Origin: Entoloma clypeatum
Taxonomy: Eukaryota; Basidiomycota; Agaricomycetes; Agaricales; Entolomataceae
Assembly: GCA_963565915.1 (NCBI GenBank)
Contig: OY751486.1
Location: 2,294,001 to 2,358,000, forward strand
Reading direction: 5' to 3'
Length of the DNA stretch: 64,000 bases
Below the pieces are notes generated by a model, which made no database searches, was not told where the DNA came from, and was given only the letters and a program-made list of their open reading frames with translations. The position numbers and the translations under genes are program-made. Of this stretch, positions 55,522 through 64,000 are shown one piece after another (within the stretch, counting starts at the first letter, position 1; the number at the start of each line of letters is the position of its first letter).

Positions 55522-56951
55522 AGAAATAAGGCAAGCATGGAGAGGCTCATGCACGCCTGATTGAGCAGTGCTGTGAGCGGATTCTCGTTGAATGATCTCA
55601 AAGTCTCGGTGAACATTGTCGCCGATGGAGTGGTCTGCAGAAGCAGGCAGCAGCCCACGAGAAGGTGAAGGATTCCAATGTGATTCATCAAGTTCGAGGT
55701 CTCGATGACGTTGAATCTTATGGGCGCGCTGTGTGGGGCATTTCCAAGGCCACTGTAGTCGTCGGAAAGACTGATGGTACTGGCTCGCCATGGACCCGTG
55801 TAGAGTGGGGTCACGGGGTCTCCTGTGACGCTGCAGTAATGCAATGCGTCGCAGAAAAACAGAGCATCGGCAGCGACGAATCTAATCGTGATCGCCCCTG
55901 GACAATCCTGCTGGTGAAGGAGACTCACAAATGCAGAACACCACCTGCGGAATTGAGCTACAACAGTATCTGTCATGTTTTGGATGGTCAGCTTTTTGGT
56001 TTGAGGGCGTTTTATGGAAGTGAGAGGTGCAAAAGCTTCGGCGAGATGGAATGTACTGAGCGGGTCAATGCCGTAATGGACAACGAACTTGTCACCGGAG
56101 AGAGCGGTATAGGCAAAGGAAGGGTTGGCGAGATTGGCTTTTCCGCGATAGTCCACGTCTGATGTGATGATACCAGAGCGCGCATACTCTCCAAAGGCTT
56201 CTTTTAGGATAATCATACTTTCCCCGAGAAAAGGACCAGCGGAACGAGGTGCAAAGATACCTCCCATGCCTTTCGCTTTAGTATTCTTCATCCCCGCAGA
56301 GAACCTGCGTTCAAATTCCTTACGATCATTGGCGCTCAGGGAGGAAACCCCGATATAACGGGACCAGATGAGGCGAGTGTTGTCCAGAGTATTGCCTGTA
56401 CACATTCGCAACGTGTTTCCATACTTGCTGGTATGCCATCCATCGAGAGTCGTGGAGCAGTCGAGAAGTTTACGGGACTGGGAAAACATGAGGGAGAGTG
56501 AGGCTTCATCGAGATACATGTTGTAGAAAATGTTCCAGATCTGGGAAAGTTTTGGGAGACTGGGATCCTCCTCGTTGATGAGGAGTGATAACAGGAGGAT
56601 GTTCCTTGCTAATAGAGACACTTTAGATGGATTATCATGCTTCATTGAAGCTTGAGCTTACCTAGAACCGCCGCCTCGATGTCGCAGCAGGTGATATCCA
56701 GTACGCGAGCTGGTGAGAGAGAGGGGTGAATACACAGGATAATGAAGTAAGTCTAAATAGTAAAACTCACTGATTTTCGAACTGAGGCCAGTGTTGTATA
56801 CGGTGAACAGAATTGATCGTGGATCACCACAGCCAAGAAGGAGAACATCAGCTTTCTCCTCCGGGGCGAGATTTTGTGAGAGGCAGACTGGCGAGGTGTT
56901 GCCGATTGGATAGAAAAAGTTTTTGCCAGGCCAGAATGAGCAATGAGACAT

Positions 56952-57850
56952 GATTTGACAAGGAAAGTTGACGCAAAGGCTGAGCGCCTTGGATCCACGC
57001 GCAGTCACGTCCTTTGGAAAATTAATGTGACACGTGTTGCGTGACGAACGCGATGAGGGAAAGACCCCTATTTATTGGGAACAGGCGACACTTCATCTGT
57101 ATTTCACTTTGCAATTGATTTGGCGGGGGGGAGGGGTAATTATTCAACTCGGGTGGTATTATTTGTATCCTGTGGCCAGGAACGGCCCACTCAATGTGTT
57201 TTGCTGGTGCATGGCTACTCCGGACACCGAAAGCCGGGCCGCGCTATGAACTCTGCAGACGATGGCACTGAGAGAGAGTCACGGATTGAACAGGTACTCA
57301 CCCGTCTCATCGGATTTTTACTAATTGTCGGCTGTCGTTCTGTGTTGCAGTTCCCTCTTGAAATGGCAGAACGGATCGACGCCGTACCAGCATCTGAAGA
57401 TTACCTTTGATTATGTGTAGCGAGCTCCCTTTTCTGAGGATCATAGAGTCAAGCCTGTATTGGTTTACCGAGCTTCGTCTTACCCTCAGCCCCATGATAT
57501 CACTCAATCTCTCCACTTCCCTCATTATCCTCTCTTCCCTTCCCCTTAATTCTCTCTTCCCTTCCTCTTAATTCTTCCTCAATGTCAGCCCCAGCCACAT
57601 ATCAGCTTGTCATTCCTCAAACACTCATTCCCTCCCCGCAGTTTATTTCAGATGCCCAGGGCTTGCCATTGTAGTAGTGCTATGCACTGTACAGACAGAT
57701 CACTTCCTGTCGTTTCTCAGATTTCAGTGATGTCTCGATGATACTCGAAGTCCTTATATTATTAATTATGATTTCTGGTATATAACAAACCTTCCTGTAC
57801 TTCTTTTCTCCAGTGAACAGAATCGATCTTTTCTTCCTTTCCCCCATCTC
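56952..57850. other. Promoter/intergenic region upstream of the DUF4470-type gene
   Basis: Contains one small spliced ORF (57246-57410). After 57500 there is a CT-rich tract (repeated ctcttccctt/taattc units) that continues across the copia 2 insertion point. Confidence 0.5.
57246..57410 (+). CDS. Possible 35-residue microprotein or first exons of a lost gene
   Basis: MNSADDGTERESRIEQ, a 57-nt GT-AG intron (57294-57350), then FPLEMAERIDAVPASEDYL and a stop at 57408-57410. The clean splice with preserved frame is suggestive, but 35 residues is little evidence and no family is recognised. It could be a 5' end whose downstream exons are gone or displaced by the copia insertion. Confidence 0.3.
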   Translation: MNSADDGTERESRIEQVLTRLIGFLLIVGCRSVLQFPLEMAERIDAVPASEDYL

Positions 57851-58159
57851 TGTTGAAACTTTTCCATCACGTAGATTAGATTAGATTAGATTATATCACG
57901 TGACCATAGACATCTTTGATTACATACTTGTTTGGTTGGTACAAACAGTAGTACAGTATATAAGACCAGGAAACTGTCAATATCAACAAGTTGTCTCTTG
58001 ACTCTTAACTAGCTCCATCGCTCTTACCAGCCTCAACCGCTCTCACCAGCCTCACCCTTTCCAATCCAAGTAAGTGACTAGAATGGTTAAGTAGAGTACT
58101 TCCACTGTAGCTGTGTTGCTCAGTACATCTGCGGCTAGCGCCCAGGTGGAACTTCAACA
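57851..58159 (+). repeat. Copia 2, 5' LTR
   Basis: 309 bp, tgttgaaact to acttcaaca. Contains a gatta array of about four units and the TATA-like gtatataagacc. Confidence 0.95.
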
Positions 58160-58182
58160 GGTTATGGGCCCCAGATAGCAGA
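58160..58182 (+). promoter_or_regulatory. Copia 2 primer-binding site (half-tRNA-iMet type)
   Basis: ggttatgggccccagatagc begins immediately after the 5' LTR; the same as copia 1 except one base. Confidence 0.7.
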
Positions 58183-58517
58183 GGGACTTGGGAACGCTGG
58201 CAACAGCAAGTACCTGCCCACTCTACCCTGGTTGGCAAAGAACCAATCGAAAGATCTAGGTTCTGAGTCATACTTCTTCACATATGAACCTGGGAACGTC
58301 ATTACGACAAGTACCTGTCATGAAGTGTCCATAAGGAGATTGACTTAGTACACATCATGTGGAAACATTGATTGTACCTCATACACTTCTGACAAAAAGG
58401 GTTTTTCCCACAAACCGCTATTCCTGAAGGGAATATGTTATGAGGAATCATTTATTTGTTTTCTCTAAAAATCAAGAACATCACTGATTGGGAGAACTCC
58501 TTTTAGACTCATTAAAA

Positions 58518-61500
58518 ATGTCTACCTCTCGCTCCGCCCTCAACTCCATCACCGTCTTCGACGGCATCGACTACCAGAGTTGGGCCGAGAAAATGAAGTC
58601 GTACCTTCTCCATCAAGGAGTCTGGCGCCTCATATCCAGTGACATTGAGCGCCCTGACATCGCGGACTTTACGGTCACGGTCTCCACCCCTGCCTCCGCC
58701 ACCTCAACGTCTGCGACTCTACCTCTGGTGGTCACCACTACCGTCGACCAACCAGCCTTCCACAAGGAAAGGAAGATTTGGATCAGGGACGACGACATGG
58801 CTCTAGGCTCCATCTGCCTCAAAGTCTCCGAGGCTATCAGGAGGCACATCAAGGATGCCTGGAAGGCGTTGAAAGATTCCTATTCGAAGGTCTCCCCCGC
58901 CACCATATTTGGCGATTTCAAAGCAGCAGCCTCTTTCAAACTGTCTGGTCGGGACCCTGTGCCGGAAATCGAGCGCCTTGGATCACTCTTCGCCCGCCTT
59001 AGCGACTCAAAATTTGTTGTGCCTGATCTGATGCAGGCTATGATCTTGGCAAGTGCCATTCCTGACGCTTGGTCGTCTCTCTCCACCGCCCTCTTTCAGG
59101 TCTACGACGCCGATGACTTTACATGGCAGGCTGTCGCCGACAGCATCGTTTCAGAGTACAGGCGCAAGTATGCGATAGGATCTACTCAGGCGTCCAACGA
59201 GCAGGCCTGGAAAATCTCCGGGACTAAGCGAAAGGGGCAAGACCCCAAATGGGAAAGGCAGACAGCGCCGAGTACCTCGCACAACAACGCTGACGAGCAG
59301 CCTAACTCAACCGACCCGAGGACCGCTTCTGGAAAGAAGAAGGGAAAGGGACGCTGGTGCAACCAGAAAAAACGCGCCAACAATGCTGACAACAACTCCG
59401 ACCATGCTGAGGAAATGGTTGAGTTTATTGCACCAGCCATTGAGCAAGCCCCTCATCATCCTGCTCCTTGTCCCCTTCCTCCTCATCAACGTGCCCTTTG
59501 CCCTCTCCCACCTCGTCATGCACACTCCTTCACCACCGTAACCGGTCGCGGAAGGACCTCTTTTACCGTACAACCTGAGTCGGAAAAGATGCAGTCGCTC
59601 CTGCAATGCATGAACCCGCCTCCTTCCCAGTACACCGGGCTTCCTTCTGGAAAGCCGTCTGTGTGGAAAAAGAACGAGAGGGTGCGAAAGCTCACCCAAG
59701 AAATCGGCGCACAACCCTCTGGGTCGAACCTTCGTATCTTGGACACTATCATCCCAGACATCGACGAGAGGCCAGCAAAACAGCGTCGAGTTACTCCGCC
59801 GTTAGACCAATCGCTGAAGATGATGGACATCGACCAGGAACGAATGGGGCCGGATGAGTTTGATTATGAGATAGAACTTGACGGTCCGTCAAACCCTTTT
59901 TTCAAACCTTATCAATTGCGGAATGCTAATAATACCTCTCAACAGACATATAATATATTAGCCAGTACCAGTACAGTTTGCGTAGATCACTTCAGCAGTG
60001 ATCTACATAAAAAATATATAAAACATTTTGCCTCCTGTACACATTGTAATGAAAAAGAACGCGCACAATGGATATTAGATTCCGGTGCTTCTTTACACTT
60101 TACGCATGAGTTCAAAGACTTCGCATACTATAGACCTCTCACGGTCAAGCGATTCGTCCAAACTGCGGCTAAAGGAAAGAAACTGGAAATACTCAGAGTT
60201 GGGGCCATTCCAGTACGGCACACCCTAAATGGGGAAGTTAAAACCCATCTTCTCAGACCGGTATTCTACATTCCGGACATGGACACACGCCTATTGTCCC
60301 TAGGCGTCTTCCTTAACCATGGTTACAAAGTAGACGGGACTTGTGGAGAAATCAATATCTCCAAAGGGCTGAACAAAATCCAGTTTTCGCCCCACATCCT
60401 TGGTCAAACCATTTACTGGTTAGACACTGAAATACGCTATGATCAGATCCATGCGATCTCGAGCGAAATTACTGTCGAAACATGGCACAAGCATCTTGGT
60501 CACCCAAACGATCAAGCACTTTGAAAGATTCCCACCAGTACCAAAGGGGTACCTGAGACACTAGTATGTGAGAAATCACAGGAAAGTTGTACAGGTTGCC
60601 TCAAAGGGAAAATGCCGAATCAATCATACCCCAATTCGATGACAAGGGCAACCGAAACCTTTGATCTTATCCATTCCGATCTTAAACAGATATCCACGGC
60701 ATCTTACCATAAATACAAATATTTTCTTACGTTCTTGGACGACTTTTCATCCCACGTCTGGGTCGTCTTGCTTAGAAAAAAGTCTGATGCTATTACGGCA
60801 CTAAGACAATTTCTTGCGATGATCCAGAATCAGTTCGCTACTACTCCCAAAAGGTGGCGAGTTGATGGTGGTGGAGAGTTCGACGGATACAAGGATGTAC
60901 TTGCCGATCATGGAATTCTGATCGACATCACGCTCCCATATCAGCATCAGCAGAATGGTAGAGCAGAAAGGATCAATCGAAGTCTATGGGAAAAATCTCA
61001 GGCCTTGCGCTTCGACGCATGTTTACCACCTATGTGGTGGGAATTCTGTTTGGAACATGCAGCGTTCCTCTACAACAGAACCCCCATGCAGCGTCTTGAA
61101 TGGAAAACCCCTTACTTCAGGGTGACTAATGAGATCCCTGACATGTCAAGTGTCAGAGTCTTCGGATGCCAGGCATATGTATATATCCCAAAAGAGAAAC
61201 GGAGAAACTCCCTGGAATCCAGATCATGATTGATGATTTATCTCGGATCAAAACCAGGAGTCAAAGGATACCGTTTCATGGATCCTGAGACCGATACGAT
61301 TTTCATGGGTGGGAAAGTGATCTTTGATGAGAGCAAGTACCCTAGATGCCACATCGACCCTTTGCCAGAAAACCATCCAGAAATGGAAAACCCAGAACCG
61401 GCTGATGAATTTGAGGACCTCATCCCCGGAAATGATGACAATGACAGTCATAACGAAACACCTCACGACCCTGTTCCTACTGGACAGGATCACCCTGAAT

Positions 61501-63273
61501 CAGACGATGATTTGCCGTCTAGCGAGCCCGACGATGAACCATGAGTACCCACTCCGGAACCCAAACAAGTACCAGATCGACCATTCAGGGAACGACGAGT
61601 TCGGAGAATGCCAGGTAGCATCTATGGGGAGGACACCCCTGCTTCTGATCTTGAAAAAATGGATTGAAGACGTAGATTAGGCGGTCAAACGGCATGGATG
61701 AACGATCTCCTAATGGAGGCAATCTCTATCCAAGTGGGCATCATCGAAATGTCACACAAAGATATATACCCTCTTCCAAACAAAGAAGATTGGTATGCGG
61801 CAGAACAAAAAGAGCCAGACATGCTCAAAAGCCGCGGGGTGATCACGGAGCTAGTACCCCTACCCGCAGGGAGGAAGGCTCTAAGGAACAAATGGGTTTA
61901 CAATGAAAAATCTGACAGGCGTTTGAAAGCGCGCCTTGTTGCAAAAGGCTTCTCACAAGTAGAAGGGATTGACTTCGATCAAATCTTCGCACCAGTAGTG
62001 AGGTACGAGACTGTCCAGTTAATTCTGGCATTGACAGCCCTTGAAGGGTGGTTCATGACATTCTTGGACGTCTCATCAGCCTTCCTCTATGGAAGACTCC
62101 GTGAGGTAATTTACATGCGACAGCCTGAGGGCTACATAGTAAAAGGGAAAGAACACTTCGTGTACCGACTATACAAAGCCCTATACAGAGTTAAGCAGGC
62201 CACATTAGCCTGGTAGAGGGAACTCGATTCCTCCATGAAAAAGCTCGGTTTCGTCCGGCTTCACTCCGATGCAGGAGTTTTCATTCACACAAGTACCAAA
62301 GGGGGAACTGTAATCGCCATCATTTATGTCGATGACTCTGCTTTTCTCGGCACAAACCGAGAATACACACTAGAGAAGAAGAAGGCCTTCATGACAACAT
62401 GGGAATGTAGGGACCTAGGCCACCTAGTGTCTAATGGGGAACCGAAAGAATTTTTCTCAATCCAAATAAGGCAACATGGGAAAAGGATCTTCATTGATCA
62501 AGTACCTTACCTTGAGAAAATTCTCGCACGTATGGGGATGAGCGAATCCAATGTCACCCATACCCCACTCCCGACGGGCTACAAACCCATGAAGATGAAC
62601 CCAATGCGGAACTCAGATCCAAGTACCAATCCGTCGTCGGATCACTATTGTACTTAATGATCGGGACAAGACCTGACATTTGTTTCGCTGTGATCAAAAT
62701 GTCCCAATTCTCCGCAAACCCTACCAAATGCCATTTAGAAGTGGCTAGGGATATTTGCAGGTATTTGAGGGCAACAAAAGATTACGCGATCATGTACGAT
62801 GGTGATTCTGGGAAAGGAATCTACGCATTTACAGACTCCAATTGGGCATCAGATGAAAACACCAGGAAGTCCACCACTGGTTACTTCATATCGCTGGCAT
62901 CTGCAGCAGTAACATAGGTTTCATCAGCGCAGAAAACCATTGCCCTCTCTTCCACGGAAGCAGAATACATGGCGCTATCAGATTGCAGTTGCGCAGTGAC
63001 ATGGCTTAGAAGCATGCTTGCCGAACTTGGGATGCAGATCGGATCAGTCCCGATCTATGGAGATAACAATGGCTCCGTCTTTACCGCATCCAACCCTGTA
63101 ACTGAAAAGTGGTCCAAGCACATCAACATGCGATTCCACTTCGTCAGAGAAAAAGTATCCGAAGGCATCATTACGGTCGAATTCATCGAAGGAGTGAGTA
63201 ACCCTGCAGACCTTTTAACTGAAAAATCCTCTTTAGCAAGTTTATGCCGTACTTTGGACTACTTAAAAATTAG
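58518..63273 (+). pseudogene. Copia 2 gag-pol, multiply disrupted
   Basis: The first frame, from MSTSRSALNSITVFDGIDYQ to 60524, includes a complete Gag of the UBN2-like type (AWKALKDSYSKVSP; YRRKYAIGS) and the protease (WILDSGASLHFTHEF). In-frame stops follow at about 60522 (after NDQAL), 61227 (after ESRS), 61542 (after PDDEP), 61665 (after EKMD), 62214 (after TLAW) and 62915 (before VSSAQKT), with a frameshift near 62600-62650. RT retains VIYVDDSAFLG and RNase H retains SSTEAEYMALS. Relative to copia 1 several stops correspond to CGA to TGA or TGG to TAG changes. The element cannot make Pol but could still supply Gag. Confidence 0.9.
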
Positions 63274-63327
63274 GCGAAGAAAAGAGTACCTATATGGGAA
63301 AAAGTAAGATGTATTTAGAAGTATGTA

Positions 63328-63342
63328 CTAAATATGGGGGGG
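63328..63342 (+). promoter_or_regulatory. Copia 2 polypurine tract
   Basis: Ends atatgggggg immediately before the 3' LTR. Confidence 0.7.
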
Positions 63343-63661
63343 TGTTGAAACTTTTCCATCATGTAGATTAGATTAGATTAGATTAGATTAGATTAGATCA
63401 CGTGACCATAGACATCTTTGATTACATACTTGTTTGGTTGGTACAAACAGTAGTACGGTATATAAGACCAGGAAACTGTCAATATCAACAAGTTGTCTCT
63501 TGACTCTTAACCAGCTCCATCACTCTTACCAGCCTCAACCGCTCTCACCAGCCTCACCCTTTCCAATCCAAGTAAGTGACTAGAATGGTTAAGTAGAGTA
63601 CTTCCACTGTAGCTGTGTTGCTCAGTACATCTGCGGCTAGCGCCCAGGTGGAACTTCAACA
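63343..63661 (+). repeat. Copia 2, 3' LTR
   Basis: 319 bp, with about two more gatta units than the 5' LTR; atctc follows at 63662-63666. Confidence 0.95.
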
Positions 63662-64000
63662 ATCTCTCTCAGCTGCGTTTGAGAACAAGTCTCCGCGTGC
63701 TCTTTCTTCACGGCCTTCGTTCTGTGTCCGATCCCGACCGACCAGTCACCTCTGCTCTCCAGAGACGTCCCTGCAACCGCCTGCTCCGTCCATAGTCGGT
63801 TCACACCTCCACACCATACATCGAGGCCCAATGTCGTGCTGCACATCCCCTTTCCCCAATCTCTGCCTACCTTTCCCCAGTATCCTTGCATCCTTCTGCT
63901 TGGCTTGCAGGTACATCTTATCTCCATCTTTTCCATCTTCACCTCTGTCTGACGCATAGTGTGGAGCACCGCTATCGAACCGTATGTGTGAGGGGTCGGA
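63662..64000. other. Flank of copia 2, no supported gene
   Basis: CT-rich sequence continuous with 57500-57850 across the empty site. An ORF through here has only low-complexity Ser/Pro content. Confidence 0.4.

Larger units (their letters stand above)
48800..56951 (-). pseudogene. DUF4470-type fungal protein gene split by a copia insertion
   Basis: The N-terminal exon (start 56951, MSHCSFWPGKNFF) contains DVLLLGCGDPRSILFTVYNT. Short introns then lead to DITCCDIEAAVL and LARNILLLSLLI, the hallmark of the fungal DUF4470 N-terminal domain. The body runs to LSMLALFL at 55527. The copia element with its agaaa duplication intervenes, and the frame resumes exactly in register with GVTPASCVSKYTTVS on its other side. 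The C-terminal part (TPILLGNVMGTHIHN, FLVPAWILLF) follows, then an intron at 49124-49181 (58 nt) and a final exon to 48800. One additional in-frame TAA sits at 50367-50369. The normal product would exceed 900 residues; its function in fungi is unknown. Confidence 0.75.
57851..63661 (+). mobile_element. Ty1/copia LTR retrotransposon 2, 5811 bp, decayed
   Basis: LTRs at 57851-58159 (309 bp) and 63343-63661 (319 bp) are flanked by a perfect atctc duplication (57846-57850, 63662-63666). The LTRs differ by several substitutions and by the number of gatta repeats. It belongs to the same family as copia 1, in the opposite orientation, with full-length Gag but many stops in pol. Confidence 0.95.

Noticed and set aside
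1..64000. CRISPR arrays, riboswitches, operons, rRNA or tRNA genes
   Set aside because: None seen; the window is eukaryotic and I found no spaced direct-repeat array, rRNA segment or convincing tRNA by reading, though a tRNA scan was not possible.

Overview
The window looks like nuclear DNA of a filamentous basidiomycete, probably an Agaricomycete. Genes are split by GT-AG introns of about 40-60 nt, and they include F-box/LRR proteins, an SRPK-like kinase, membrane-anchored P450s, an exopolyphosphatase and a DUF4470-type protein. These sit among Tc1/IS630, hAT, Ty3/gypsy and Ty1/copia elements. I saw no prokaryotic signals. Identity statements below were made by eye.

Layout. 1-5842: three paralogous copies (A partial, B, C) of a small five-exon gene of unknown function; A and C lie in the arms of a near-identical inverted repeat. 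6446-7831: DHH exopolyphosphatase (PPX1-like), minus strand. 8.6-9.9 kb: a weak plus-strand gene. 10508-14869: an F-box protein and a second LRR-like protein, both minus strand. 14974-23689: SRPK-like kinase (+), unidentified protein (-), and two convergent related cytochrome P450s. 23690-23889: 200 N. 23890-32605: an exact repeat of the preceding 8716 bases. The last 8716 bases before the gap equal the first 8716 after it, so this is almost certainly an unmerged contig overlap and the locus should be counted once. 33962-35760: a decayed P-loop NTPase-family gene.

From 36 kb on the window is a transposon landscape. A Tc1/IS630-like unit (36831-46574) appears to be bounded by ~120-bp inverted repeats and to carry two convergent genes: a DDE transposase on the right and an AT-hook-like passenger gene on the left. 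The passenger gene is split by a young Ty3/gypsy chromovirus (38367-44601; TSD gcctc). Next comes a 779-bp hAT deletion derivative (46979-47757) with a perfect 8-bp TSD. A DUF4470-type gene (48800-56951, minus) is split by a very young Ty1/copia element (50475-55521; TSD agaaa). A second, older, stop-riddled copia relative follows (57851-63661; TSD atctc). The copia elements have a primer-binding site matching the anticodon region of initiator tRNA-Met, as in half-tRNA priming. The younger copy has an intact pol frame but lacks most of Gag, implying mobilisation in trans.

Functionally, the host genes are ordinary fungal housekeeping and expanded-family genes. The notable biology is in the mobile elements and in two gene disruptions whose reading frames join again across the empty sites.
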